NCBI GenBank assembly: GCA_003971905.1
Contig: RSEE01000020.1
Coordinates: 62,001-126,000, forward strand
Source of the DNA: Moniliella sp. 'wahieum'
Lineage: Eukaryota; Basidiomycota; Moniliellomycetes; Moniliellales; Moniliellaceae
Length of the DNA stretch: 64,000 nt
Direction: 5' to 3'
Shown piece after piece: positions 19,384 through 31,492 of this stretch. The notes below the pieces were generated by a model. It was given only the letters and a program-made list of their open reading frames with translations, ran no database searches and was not told the DNA's origin. The translations under genes and the position numbers were made by a program. The first letter of the stretch is position 1; every line of letters starts with the position of its first letter.

Positions 19384-21302
19384 TCTTCGAAGTTCGTGGG
19401 CGTGGATCGTGCGGGCGGTTATTTTGCGGGTTTGGCTCGCATAGTGTTTCGACATCTCTAATGGGCCGGGCGTGGTTGGGCTGGCCTGGGCGTTCGCATG
19501 CTTATAGCTGGCAGAAGCTGGCAAGACCAGAGTAAGGAGATGCGCGTAACTGTCAGGAGAGGTCAGCCATGCATGTGGGCCCCACGATTGCAAACTACCC
19601 GCTCGCCCCGTGCTCCTGTAGCAGATAACGCGGCAAGCGGGCACCCATATCCCAGGGACATCCATTATTCCGGGGCCAACATCGCCCGCGCCGGGTGTGA
19701 TGCGCGGTGCATGACGAGTACATCGCGTGAGTACTGAGTGTATACTGCAACGAATATGTTGCAGGTTGAGTTCAACTGGGTGTTGGAACTGCTAGGGGCG
19801 CTTTTTCCCTGCTGGTGCTGCTCACCAGATGATATATGTCCGGCGTCCAGAACCACACATTCACCGTGTTCCATGCTGGGAGTCTTATCGGATTATCAGC
19901 GCGACAATTGAAGATTGAAGCACTAGTTTCAGTCTTGGCACTCTCTGCCTGATGCCCTGAGACCTGAGAGGCCCCTGAGGCTCAGGCTCAGGTCTCAGCG
20001 TCATTGTGGTCATGAGTCGATGAGCGCAGACCTCAAGCTGGCCCTCCGATGGCTCCGTGGACATTTTCAAGACGGAAATATGGGGCAGTTTTTTTGCATT
20101 TTGCAAAAAGGCGGCCTTTTGCTGCATGGGCGCCTTGTTCTCCATACCGACCTTATGCGGGCCTGCGTCTACCTCGTGCAGTTGCTATATAGTTGCCACA
20201 GTTATTAGTTACCACACATACAGGTCCTAATCTTGCTGTGGCACAGCTGCGATCGTCGGCCAAACATCTACTGTTAGAGGGTAGTGCTAGGGTTCCCTTG
20301 CACGGCCCTCGATGGATCGGTGACGCTCGCTTTAGCTAGTCCGAAGAGTTCCGCTCGCAGGCCGCCACGCCCAGCTCGCTCCATCTCCCTTCTCTCTCTT
20401 TTCTCCTTCCCTCAGACGTTGTAAAGATGTGGCTCACCACTTTGCCTTCACGCCTTGTCTGAAGGCTGCTTTGCAGCTGATCCATAAGATCGCGAGTGCT
20501 CCCAAGTCGCACTCTAGCACATACACGTACGTCCTCCTCATGCAGATCTAAGGTCTAACCGATCCCACCGCTTCTCGCCGTGAATGAGTTTCTCTCACCG
20601 GCTCACCTCGACCCAATTGGCTCAAAAATAAATACCGCACAGTAGAAAAAGGCGGATAACATTAGTACGAAGTAGGATATCTAAGCTTCATATCATCTCG
20701 CACAAAACAGTCCCATGCATGCATCATGCATCATGAGGTATCTGCATGATAACATGGCTCCACATGCAGGCTGGGTTAGTTTGGACTGGCCCGAGATACA
20801 GCCCTTTCCCCCGCCAGCAGCCATCTTTGCCCGAGCAAGAACCATCAATGGTTGGGTTACGCTCTTTTGTATCCTCTATCCGACGGAGAAGACGTTGAGC
20901 GCAATGATACCGCGACGCATGACGCGCATGACGCGCATGACGCTTCACCCAAATCGTAGGCGCAACGTTTTGTTTCTATTAATCTCATTTTCTTCCTTCC
21001 TTCTCTCTCCCTACTACGAAGGAAAAATACCAACAGGGCAGAGATTCGATGAGAGGAAAAAGAATGAAAAGGAATGTAGACTGCCAAATGGTATATATAG
21101 GTATGATAACGGGCGACCAGAGTTGTGATCGCAAAACAGAGGCTGGAGCAAACAAAAAATAAGCGTGATGTTAAAAGGACCGCGTTATCTCAGGCACCAT
21201 CGTAAAAAAGATCGTAAAAGCGTCCAGCGGAAGCGCCAGTGGTATCCCAAGAACGGGTCGACTGGAATCCGGAATCGACGAGTTAACCGTGCCATCCCGC
21301 GG
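19384..21302. other. Intergenic region between two transporter genes
   Basis: No supported gene. It contains CTCAGG-type repeats (19975-20000), ATGCATGCATCATGCATCAT (20714-20737), and a 9-bp tandem GCATGACGC repeated about three times (20917-20945). Other short open frames lack motifs. Confidence 0.5.
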
Positions 21303-23154
21303 TCACAATGCTGTCCGGCCGCGCGTCTCGTATGGCAGCAAAAGCATCAGTACACTGGCCAGCAAAAAGAGCGAGGCAGAGACCATAACGGGAACCTTGT
21401 AGGTATTCGTGTAGACTGCACCAAGGGTGCCAGTACCCCCCGACCCGCTGCACCGCCATGGCCAGACCGCCCCCCGTTCCGCGGAGTGGGGTAGGGAAAA
21501 GCTCATAACTGATCATGTACAGAATCGCATACATCGCATCTTGCGTCACTGAGCTCCCAGCCGACCAACCAAGAATGGCAGGCGTTCGCGCCGTCGTAAA
21601 CCCAAACAGCAGCACCCCGTCAGCATCGTCCAAAAGGCCATCGAACCTTTCCTTCCCACCCACGGGATCTCTGCCATCAGTCCTGCAATCACGGTGCCGG
21701 GTGCGCCAGCACAGGCAATTTCCAACAGCTGGGAGTACTGTTCATGCACACTAAAGGAACCAGTGCGGCCTCCGGCCTCCTTGATGTAGATCGAGATAAG
21801 GGTGTTGAACAAAGAGCAGCCCGAAGCGATCTGAAAATTTGGGCCAGCGGTCATTGTTAATACTCAAAAGGATGCGGTGCGGGGGGAGAGCACTCACTAA
21901 AAGCCAGAGCAGAACGACGTCAATCGTGTTCCATGCCATACGCGGGGTGACAAAGAGCCTTAAACTTGTTTAAGGACCAGGAATCGCCTGTGCGGCGCCA
22001 GGCATCGCCCAAGTTCGAACGAGAAAAGAGACGAGTGTGTCTTGCCAGTTGCCAACAGCCGCCTTGCGAAGCGCTGGGCCCGTCAATTTCGCCAGGACAT
22101 CCTCTTCCTCTGTTGGTGTAGGTAGAGGGCAGACCGAGCTTTTCTTATCGGAATCATTGGACTGTTCTGCCAGTACCTCCATTTCAACCGCACGTAAATC
22201 AGCCAGGTCAGCTTCAGCGTTGTCCCGTTCTCCTCTGCAATGAACTTGAGCACCGTAACGCTCCCAAATCGTCTCCCTGCGCCAATAAGAATTTGGGCGA
22301 CTCGGGGATGGGGTAAATAAAGAATCGGGTGATCCAAAACAGACAGGAGACGCCCGAACAGACGATCCACACGTATCGCCAACCCATGTTGGCAGCGCGG
22401 GTGCATCCATCTGCCTGTTGGCATGAAAAGTTGGGAATCAACGCCCATCCCATGAGCGCTGCAAAGATCTGGCCAAGTGTCCAGAACAAGGCAAGAATTG
22501 ACGAGCCATTGGTATCGTCCGGCGTTGGCTTCGATAAACTGCGAGCCATCAATGATTACATTCCCACCAGTCCCGATTCCGGTACAGAGGAGCAAGGCGC
22601 AATACGTTACAAAATTCATCGACCCCGCTGCACCGAGGCCAAAGATAAAGCTGATCAAAAGGGTTGTGTTCCAGCTCATGCGTCGACCGACAACGTCGGA
22701 TGTAAACCCCCAGAAGGCGGTGCCAACCTGTGTTCCGTCCACCAGCAAGGTCAGGAAACGCAGGCGAGCAGAAGACAAGCCAGGGGTAAAGGACGTACAA
22801 GGGTGCCAACGTAAAAGTAAACCGAGGCAAACTGGACGTGCTTCGGGCGCATCTCCATCTGCACCTGGGTGAGAGAAAGTGTCAAGCACTCCATCACAAT
22901 GTTGTCTGCCGCCCAGCCATAGGCGACTTGGACAAACAACCACCAATTGAACTTGCCCCATCCGATCCGCTCAATCTCCCCATTGATCAAGGCAGACTTG
23001 CGTGCAAACACCCTGCTCACTTGAGAGTCCGAAGCCAGCTGTGAGTCCACTCCTCGTTTGAGCACCGCAACTTCTTCGGTCGAAACGAGGGCGAGGCGTC
23101 GCATGAGGAGCCCACTGCTGTTGTTGGGGGGGTCAATGTGGCCAAAGGAGACAT
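21303..23154 (-). CDS. MFS transporter of the sugar/SV2 (SVOP-like) group
   Basis: A twelve-helix major facilitator. The ATG at 23154 opens MSPLATLTPP; a G7 run at 23126-23132 then breaks the frame. The text continues with IERIGWGKFNWWLFVQVAYG and WAADNIVMECLTLSLTQVQM (first helix and acidic loop). WGFTSDVVGRRMSWNTTLLI is the helix 2-3 loop (D..GRR signature) and ALLLCTGIGTGGNVIIDGSQ is helix 4 with the typical GxGxGGN. Next comes IYPIPESPKFLLAQG, the PESPK motif of the sugar/SV2 group, then a cytoplasmic loop with PTPTEEEDVLAKL. The C-terminal half includes YELFPTPLRGTGGGLAMAVQ, and it ends LLLPYETRGRTAL. About eight frame breaks. Substrate unknown; sugars, organic ions or carboxylates are all possible. 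Confidence 0.9.
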
Positions 23155-24313
23155 TCCAGTGCGGGGGAGAGATAAGAGGGAGGGTAGGATGGGGGTAAAA
23201 GGAGTGTGGGGACAATGAAGAGATGGTGGCGACGATGGTGTATCGCGATGAGATATCAAAAGAGCCAACGAGGTCAGCCAGGGGCGGAGGGTCCTGAATT
23301 CAGTGCTGCCGCACTCATCTTGTGCGTGCCGCGTCAGTAGAGCGCGAAGGGAAACGCCACAGGGGCTTTGTTCCTGTCATAATACGTGCCGCTCATCGTT
23401 GCTTGGGGTGAGGATGATATAGGGCGGTGATCGATTATCAATGTTCGTCTCAGCTAGTCTGTGTTGCTCGGTTGTGGAGCAGGCGAGGAGCGCTTCACGG
23501 CTACTGAGTACTGAACGTTCAAGGTGTGGACACCCCTGGCGAGGGAAAAATGGCAATGGGAGAAGAAACTGGCTCTCGCATTTTCCTCCACATGTTTTAA
23601 GATTCAGATCTTCAGGGTCCGCCTCACGACTGGGTCTCAGTTCGTACCCAAAGCGTATCCAACGCTGCACTCGGGCGCTGTCTGCGCGACAGGCGCACTA
23701 CGGCGCACTAGGCACTCCTGGGCCTCCCAACTCCAACCAATTTTCCACTTTCAAACACCAATATTGCTGAGGCGCATGGGGCGCTCTGGGTCACCGCACC
23801 TCAAGTTTCGAGCTCAGCGTCTGAGTGAGCGTGCCCTGAGCCTCAGACCGCCTTCAAAAGACATTAGATCCATCAGTACTGTGGCATCCCGGAAAGTCGT
23901 GGCACACAGTCATGCACATCATGTTACTCTGTTACGTTGAACGTCGGGCAGATTTGTTGGGCGGTTTACCGGGTTTTTTACCGAGCCCAAAACAGACGAA
24001 AGAACGGCTGTCGCTTGATAGCGCGTCAGTACTGCGCCGTGGGGTACGTGCACGCGCTATGCCACGGCAAGCAGTGGCAGGCGGCACAACCCTGGTTCTA
24101 TGTGCCCTCCCTTCTGGTCCTCTGCACTTGCTTACTTCTCCCCAATCCGCCTTGCTATCAGTCTGGCTCTGACTGCCAAGAAGAGGGCATCTATATATGT
24201 CGCCAGAGCAGCGGAAGGTTAAAGAAGTGTGGCGAAGGCAATGGTCTACCAGGCACCACCTCTAAGGTCGAACACCCGTGACATGCAGATGAAACAGACC
24301 GAATCTTAATGCC
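23155..24313. other. Intergenic region
   Basis: No supported gene. Promoter side of the MFS gene and 3' side of the PITH gene. It holds GTGATCGATTATC (23422-23434) and CTCAG-type repeats (23810-23850). Confidence 0.5.
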
Positions 24314-25063
24314 CTATATTGTGGGTCCCCCCCAATGTCCCTGTACCTTCGTGTGATCTTTGAGCTGGGGTGTGGCTTCGTACACCAAGTTGGCCGGCGC
24401 CTGACGATGCACCTTGCTCGTGTCCCCCTTGAATCCCACAAAGTAGATCCGAGCCGTTTCCTCGCCTTGTGCACGGGGAATGAAGAGCGTCACATCCCGC
24501 ACGCGAGAGAACTTGGTCACGCGAAGGGGGTATTCGACCAACTCGTTCGTCTGCGCCACCTCCACTGTCTGGGCAGGCAAGAGCGGGCTGCCCTTCCCAG
24601 CGTCCAGACGGGCCGCCGCATCATCAAAGTCCAAGGGCGTGTCGCAATTGACAAACAAGTGAATCTTATCCGGCGTCTGTCCCCCGGACCGGCCAGCACG
24701 AGGAGCGTCCGCACCTTGACCGACGCCGAGTCCACAAATGGGATCCGGATCAACAGCGAATCATCCACATCCGACTCGAGGTAACTTTCCCGCGACATGC
24801 GCTCGGACCATGGCTTGATCACATTCCGCCCCATGTCCTGGTACATTTGGTATGGTACGTTGTTAGCTCACCCATCTCACTTTGCTGTGGGTGGGGGGGT
24901 TGGTACTTACCCGTTCTGCTTCGTTGAGCGCCGTTACGCCCTCACGGTCAATGTCGCCGTAGAGGTAGTCTTGAGGCCCTTCAATGAGCAAGTGGTCGTC
25001 ATCGTCATGATGGTGGTGATGTCCGTGATCGTCGTGGCCAGCGTGTTCGTGGGCACAACTCAT
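24314..25063 (-). CDS. PITHD1: PITH-domain protein (PITHD1-like)
   Basis: A small proteasome-interacting thioredoxin-like (PITH) domain protein. Exon 1 (24911-25063) starts with a His/Asp-rich N-terminus (CAHEHAGHDDHGHHHHHDDD) and DYLYGDIDREGVTALNEAE. The intron (24838-24910, GTAAGT donor, CAG acceptor) is in phase 0. Exon 2 reads DMGRNVIKPWSERM, YLESDVDDSLLIRIPFVDSA, then VNCDTPLDFDDAAARLDAG, ELVEYPLRVTKFSRVRDVTL and RIYFVGFKGDTS with PANLVYEATPQLKDH. This covers the whole jelly-roll PITH fold. One frame break near 24655. The C-terminal end (HWGGPTI, stop at 24314) may be slightly wrong because PITH tails vary. The family is certain; the cellular role in fungi is poorly known. Confidence 0.93.
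24838..24910 (-). other. Intron in the PITH-domain gene
   Basis: A 73-nt intron with GTAAGT donor, GCTAAC branch site and ACCAG acceptor. Splicing joins NEAER to DMGRNVIKPW in phase 0. Confidence 0.88.
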
Positions 25064-25781
25064 GATGGTGGTGGTGGCAATACTGTAGTCAAGGGCCGGT
25101 AGAAGAGAACTTGAGCCGAGTAAAACTCAGTGGCGGTTGTTTTCCATGTACCAGCCCGGTCCGTGCACCGGGATATTTTAATTCCGCCCGTGGCTGCGCC
25201 GACCCACACAATCCGTTCAGATCAGTTCATCGTCACGTGCTTAACGAGAGGAGCCTGCCCAGAAACTAAATCGATTGAGAGGTGGATAGGAAAAGAAAGT
25301 AGAGGATGCAAGACGACAACCACCCACATCAGGCCGGGATCTCCAGATTCCGTTTTGCATCGGTTTCCTACCCAGAAATCATCCCCCCCCCTCCTTTGAG
25401 CCTTCCAATCTAAATCGAGTTACCCTCTCTGGCTGAATCAGAGAAGAGTATCGGGGCGTAACATTTGTACTCTTCCTGGTCCCCCGATCTTGGATCCTCA
25501 AGCACCATTTCGACCCGTGCGCGAATACTTTGTGAGCTTATGAAACACGTGTCGTTTACGTACGGCCTAGAGCCAAAAAAGATATGTTCGGGTACCATCC
25601 ATTGGATCGTCGTGTAGGTCGATCCGCACGCAAAAGAAAAGTATACAAACAGTGGGGGGTATGCGAAAAGAGCTGTGGTGCGCTGCTACACGTCGGGGAC
25701 CTGCCACGACGCGGGAGCAGCCACGGGTTACTGCACGCTAATAAGCACGCGACTGGGCCTGGAGCCGGTCTTGCCGTTCCA
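25064..25781. other. Intergenic region upstream of the PITH gene
   Basis: No gene recognised. The left part is the promoter side of the PITH gene. The right part (25560-25781) may hold the last exon of the coiled-coil hypothetical gene: a 33-nt GTACGA...TGCAG segment at about 25785-25817 would splice to LMERQDRLQAQSRAY and a stop at 25738. Confidence 0.4.
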
Positions 25782-26599
25782 TCAGCTGCAGTCCAGGGAC
25801 TTGGGGCTGCCCTCGTACCGTTTGAGGTAGGATGTGGCCACGACTTGTTCTTGAGCCAACAGAGGCGAAGGAGGACGCGCTCTGCGTGCCTCCCTGCGCG
25901 CTTGCAACCGTTCCCGCTCAAACTGTCTGCCTTTCTCCCGCTCCCGCTCTGCCTCTCGCGCTTGCTCTGCACGCACTTGGGCCATAATCTGGCTTGTCTG
26001 AACCTGGTCTCCGCGCTGGGTCCACTCGGGCTCGGAAAGGGAGCGCATCCTAGGGAGGTCAAGGGGCGATGTGCCGCTAGATGGGAGGGGGGGAAGCGGT
26101 AGCGGTTTGCTCTCTCCTTTCCTGGGGAGCTCGGTATGGAGCGAGGGGAAGGCAGCCGAGACTGGAGCAGGCTCATTCGGAGGTCCCGCACTGATTTCCC
26201 TTGCGACGGGCGACGAAGTTTTCGCATCCAGCCCAGGAGGCGGATGCGCCGGCCCGATGGTGGGCTACCAGGGGAGGATAGGATGGCATCGGAGCGTGGG
26301 GGGAAGGAATCCATGATGTCTGGCTCCTGCTTAGTATCTGGGTGACGGGAAAAAGCGGTAGCTGCTCCCTGGGAGCGTGCGGGAGGAGGGCCAAGCGCTT
26401 GTTTGGTAAAAGGCTGAAGAAGGGATTGGGGAGCCGACGGACGGCGTGCGCGCGGTGCGGACATTGCGCGTTCTGGCCAACGGGAAAGCCAGTCGACGCC
26501 AGTGGCTGGTGGCTGGTGGCTGGTGGCTGGGTAGTTGGGGGCAGGCGGTTGGGGGAAGGAGAAAGGGACGGAGGAGGAGGATGTAGTGGCAAGGGACAT
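25782..26599 (-). CDS. Hypothetical coiled-coil protein with disordered N-terminus
   Basis: Not recognised. The ATG at 26599 opens MSLATTSSSSVPFSFPQPPA and a long Ser/Pro-rich low-complexity stretch (QEPDIMDSFPPRSDAILSSP). After frame breaks the text continues with RMRSLSEPEWTQRGDQ and a strongly charged helix (EQAREAEREREKGRQFERER and LQARREARRARPP), which predicts a coiled coil. It then reads QEQVVATSYLKRYEG before a stop at 25782. A very short intron could extend the C-terminus to 25738 (see the intergenic entry). No enzyme motifs are seen. Confidence 0.55.
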
Positions 26600-28974
26600 A
26601 GGGAACTCGCCGCGCTCTGCCAGTGCTCTGCCGCCGATGGGGCGCCACATGAATTGGGGGCCCTAATCGTGTGGCGCGCGGGGGAGGCGACTCGGGACCG
26701 GGGATACCGACGGGTGAGACTCCAAGGTCAGAACGGTGATGCATGATGTCACACATCCCGGTACGTACTGGACCTTGAAATATTAGCTGCCAGCACGCGT
26801 TTATATGTCAACACCGACGCTTTGTAGAGTACTGCGGGTGTGGTCTTCGTATATGGCCAAGTCTGAATCCCCGTCTGAACACTAGTACCCCCCCTCCTCG
26901 TCAGCCTCTGTCCTCTGTTACACACTGGGGAATCAAAAATGGCTTCGAGGGCTTGCGAAAAGGGAGATGTACCACCCAATCCCCTCTAGCCGCTGCCATC
27001 TCGGGCATCCGAAAAGAAGGCGGTGGCTCTTGGTGCGGCCGCCCTTATCCTACTCTTTCCGTTAACGTCGAGATTTAGCACTTCATACAGGTTGATCCTA
27101 CAGCCACCAAGTTTAAGTCTTCAAGATGAGTTGGCGACTCCACAGAAGGGAGAGGGGCTAGAGTAGGGAGAGAGAGATACGCGAAGGGGGAGGGGAACAG
27201 GCGAGAAAAGGGTACTCTCCGGCGGGTATTGTCACGGGCTGCGGCGGACACGAGATGGTCCGACCCAAGCTAAGGCCCGCCTGCCGCACATGCCCAGTAG
27301 AGCGTGCACCGCAGGCCAACCAAGTGTGATGATGGTTGGCTAAATTAAGCATCGTGGCCGAAGGGCCATGCTCCGTGCGACAATAGTCGCCCCCCCCCCC
27401 AAGTCCAAATCGGCCGGCCTAAATAAGGCCACCGAGCTTCCAGTGCCGTGGCGGCGTCTGTCGCCCGTCCCGTTCCTTTCCTTTCTCGGTCGCGCCTGCG
27501 GCGACCACCCCGTTTGACGTGTCTTCCTTTCTACACCCCTTTGTATCCGTTTCCCTTTGATCCTGCCTGTACCCTGGTTGATGGGGATCCTTTCCCCCAC
27601 CTTCAATTCTCGTCATCTCTCGTCTCCACTCTCGTCCTTCCCGCCTATCCTGTCCGACCCCTGCCCGTTTTCCAGCCAATCGATCCAGTACAGGCAGCCT
27701 ACTCTTGTTAGCGTCCGACATCCTCCGACCTCGTCCTCCAGCCATTCGTCAGTCCTGTCGCGCGAACCCTCCTTTGGTCGCGTCGATTCCAGTCTCAGTT
27801 GAGACAGTGTTTGTCCCCCTCTGCCTCCTCCCGTCCCTAAGTCCGGAGGCTTCAGACACGTTACTACGGCCCAAGCCGGTGCAGACGCAGCCTTGCCACA
27901 CGTGCAGCCGCCCCACCAAAGGCCTCTCCTCGTCCCTAGCTCCGCTCGGATACACCAACCAGCCCAAGCCCGAAATACCGTGAGTCGACCTACCGTCGCC
28001 TAAGGGATTGTACCCCAAAAAACCCCAGGGCGGGCCCCCTGGCCGCGCCCGCCCGTGACAGGTATTATGGAGACGAAGTACAGCGTGTTGCAAGCTTCCG
28101 GAAGACACTGGGGTATGTAAGTGATAACGAATCAGAACTTGGCTGTCCGTCCGTGACAACAATCATCAACAATAACAAGAAGAGGACCCTATATAACGTC
28201 TGAGTCATTTCAAGCTGGCTGTCTTCCTCCGAGGAGCTTCTGATGACGGACCAAAAGTGCATGCTTTATGCACAGTTGCTTCGCTCTGGGTAGCAGCCGC
28301 AGCGTTTTGTCCCCACAATGAGTCGCTAAAAGGGGATATGGCCGTCACAGTTCAGCCAACCGTTTTTCTCTATGACACAACACACTGAGGGTATTGGCGC
28401 CGGCAGCCCTCAAACTTGGTTCTCCCATTTGCATGATGGTGCCTTTCTCTCTGAGGGGCAGGAACGTTGTCTATCCTATGTAACAGCTCATGCATACCCA
28501 CACCGACAATTAGCATAGTACCAACAACTGCTTTTGTTGCTCTCTGGTCTCCCAAATCCTTACAACACAGCAATGAAAGGCCCTGCACCTTCGCGCTGTG
28601 AGTAGTGGCCCATGGAGCATTTGAGATGATCTTCCTTCGACTCTCTTAAACCAACACTGTGCTGGTTCATGCGACCTGGACATCGGCGGGACTACAAGAG
28701 AGGCTGATGAAGGCCCAATCGATGATTCATGACAGCCCATGTGGCTCTTGCAAAAGATTCACTCATCCTGGGCCTTGCGCGATGAAGGGAGTTGGCGCAG
28801 CAAAAATAAGTGCATTACCAGAGATTGGGAGACCGGAAAGAAGATAAGTGACAAGAAAAAGGTAGGTACTTAAAGAGAGACAATGGCACGATCTTGCCGC
28901 GTTTTCGCGCGAGATGGCCAAAAGTTGGAAAGTTAATTTAGAGAAAAAAGCCAATGCATAGAAAAGAGGAAACG
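26600..28974. other. Long intergenic region
   Basis: No supported gene in about 2.4 kb. It holds TGATGCATGATGTCAC (26737-26752), 150 bp before the hypothetical gene start. A pyrimidine-rich stretch with a C11 run lies at 27380-27850, and AT-richer DNA at 28060-28970. Open frames here have no motifs and unlikely composition. Confidence 0.5.
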
Positions 28975-30403
28975 TTAATTAAAGTCGATCATCTCGATCG
29001 TACGGCGCGTGCACCCTGAGTGCATTGACGCCGGCAAAGCGCTGATGAATCCAGGGGAAGATCTGGCTGAGGGAGGCTGCCATGGTCGGGGTGTGGTCGA
29101 GACCAGGGTAGAGCAGGAGCTCGGCACTGGAGTTCGGTACTGGGCGCAGGTAGCGTTGAAGTCCTGGACGGTCAAGTCTGGGAAGACGTTTGTCGCCAGT
29201 GCCTTGGGCGACAACATGGGCCCGGCCAGAGGGTATGGCCCGGTTCGTTCAATTCCTTTTCGTCTGAGACGATGGAGCTGTTGATCCAGGAAGGGTCACG
29301 GTACAGTCGGACAGGGTCAGGTTGAGCACCGCGACGGAGGCGGTGGGAAGACAGCCCTGGTCTGCAACCCGCAGTGTCTCAGCCATCTCATCGGTAATGT
29401 ACTGAGACCGGTTTGAACTTTTCCACGCCATAGACACGCTGCAGCACGTCCATAAAGAACACCCCCTCTGCATCGCCCACCGGACCAGACCCCGCGGCGG
29501 CCCAGGCGGCCGGGATCAAGCGCGTGGGCCGCAACGCTGGGGCAACCGCGACCGAGCCAAGGAAACCACCGGTGGCCTTGCCGGGCTTGGCTTCCCGCTC
29601 ATTGATCCGCCATGCCGTCATGCTCCCTCCGAGGCCGACAGCGACCCATTCCTACGGGACACAGCATGTTAGTACACCCTGATTTTTCGGCTACGCTCCT
29701 GCAGCGCGACAACGTACCTGGGGGTGATGCGGTTGCCCAGATGGCTACGTGCCGCTTGGATGGCAACGAAGTATCGGCCGCATGGAGGGCGCCGGCTCGT
29801 ACCGGAACCCACCGGGGATCTCGCTGCCCAGCCCACTAAAGTCAGGCCCGATCACTGCGCCCATCTGGACCAGGTTAAAGGGTCCCTGCCAGCTGTACCA
29901 CAGGTCGGACCGGTCCGAGGGCGCAACTGCCGCTGCACCCCAATCGTGCCCCGGGTCCATGCGATCGTCTTGAGCGGACCGCCGTCGCCACTTGGGTTGG
30001 CATAGGGCAGCAGGGCAAACGCAGTGGACGGGATCGGCTTTCCATTCTCGTCCTCACTCACAAACATGAACCGGCTGAGACTTGCGGTTTCGGGGATGGC
30101 AAAGGTGGTGTTGCTCGGGCCGCCTTGGCCATCACCCTGGACGTGGATGAGGTTCTGCCACCGGACCAACTGGCCGGGACGGTAGGCACTGAAGTTGCTG
30201 GGGGTTGGTAGAAGGGGTCGGTCGAAACATTGGAGGCCCAGGTGCTCACGTCGCCACCGACCAAGTGGAGTAGAAGACAGACTGGCAGGAAGAGTCGCCA
30301 TTGCACGAGGGCGGGTACAGCACCGATGCGGGCGGCGGCGGGGGGAGGCCCAGCTGGTGCCAGAGGCAGCGAGGAATGCGGCAAACGCGACGGCAGCGAG
30401 CAT
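28975..30403 (-). CDS. Secreted lipase-like alpha/beta hydrolase
   Basis: An extracellular esterase or lipase candidate. The ATG at 30403 gives the signal peptide MLAAVAFAAFLAASGTSWA. The mature part reads FSAYRPGQLVRWQNL, STAFALLPYANPSGDGGPL and KTIAWTRGTIG, matching the VLWPYxxP...WAHGTxG block of fungal secretory lipase-type hydrolases. APSDRSDLWYSWQGPFNLVQ and GAVIGPDFSGLGSE follow. An intron at 29652-29717 precedes EWVAVGLGGSMTAWR, where the nucleophile elbow GHSxGG is expected. Later blocks are ATGGFLGSVAVAPALRPTRL and VFFMDVLQRVYGVEKF. It ends RRTIEMIDFN at 28975. The nucleophile Ser is not clearly in place; missing bases could explain this, or the enzyme may be inactive. Several frame breaks. 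Confidence 0.78.
29652..29717 (-). other. Intron in the lipase-like gene
   Basis: A 66-nt intron with GTACGT donor, a perfect TACTAAC branch site and CCGTAG acceptor. It lies just before the expected nucleophile elbow. Flanking frames do not join cleanly as read, presumably because of a nearby indel. Confidence 0.75.
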
Positions 30404-31492
30404 GGCCAGCGCTGGGGGGTTGGGTTGGTAGCAGGGGAGATGGGGGTGGGGGCGGGCGAGAAGAGAGCGCTTTTTGTATGTTGGGAGCGGCATGCAGGGA
30501 GTGGGATGTAGATCTAGCCTCAAAGGCCGATGGCGGGGATGGTGGTAGCTGGCCGTCTACTTGGTACAGGCACACAACGCATCCTACCGAACCGGCCGAC
30601 ATGGCACCGAGAGCAGTGAGCGATACGGTGCTGAGCGGCTGAGCTGACAGGCAAGCGCGTTTGGGGCGGGTGCGATAAGGGACACGAGGCATGTGGAGTG
30701 TGGCCGATCGAACGTGTCGAATGGGGATGGAAGGCCGACGGGCGCCCGGGGAAGATGGCGTGTGGAGCGCTGGCTGGCTGGGACGCGTGACGGGACGGTG
30801 AGTGGGTGCAGACCGAGACAAGCGCAGTGGAGTCTGCCTCTTGTCCCCACAGATGCCACCCCGCCCGCAACTAGTAGACGCCCAGGTGCTGCCCATCCGC
30901 CCCCCCGCCTGCGGCCGCCGCCCCGGCCGCGCCTGGCGCCGCGCGGCGCCGCCTCATTCCAACCACCCAGAGCACAGGGACAGTGCGCGCTGAGCTCAGC
31001 ATCTCGCTTTATTGGGCAGTGGGGCCTGTCCTGGCCAGCTCCGCTTTCTTTCAGCTTTCCGCACGAGGCAAGTTGAAATGTTTCCGTGATAGATCAGCTC
31101 TAGATGATCGATGAACCCAACCACATGGCTAGCTAGCTACGTTGCGCCCCCCGCCTGCTGCCGCCTTGCCTGCCAGGCCCTGCCTGAATTGGATAGGTGC
31201 ATGATGCATGATGCATGATGCATGATGTCACCCTTTTAGCGCGCGTTAGCGCGTTAGCCTTGAAATCTAACAGGCAGAAGTGCACGTGACGTAGTGGCCA
31301 CGTGACTCTCACCCATCCGGCTCATTTGCCGTGCTCTGAATGCAAGCTGGCAGGATGAAAGATTGAACAGTTGGTCTGGGTGGCGACGACGACGGCGAGC
31401 CAGAAAGGCAGGATAGGAAATGGACGAGTGGCACGCCGAAAACAACCATCCTGCATCCTCCACTCGCTCCTTGCCTTCCTTGCCCCGCCACC
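30404..31492. other. Divergent intergenic region (lipase-like and RING genes)
   Basis: No gene recognised. It contains four tandem TGCATGA units ending in TGATGTCACC (31198-31230), about 260 bp before the RING gene. The rest is GC-rich and featureless. Confidence 0.5.

Noticed and set aside
27085-27100. CAGGTTGATCCT resembling the 5' end of 18S rRNA
   Set aside because: The match is only about 12 bases and neighbouring bases do not continue as rRNA.
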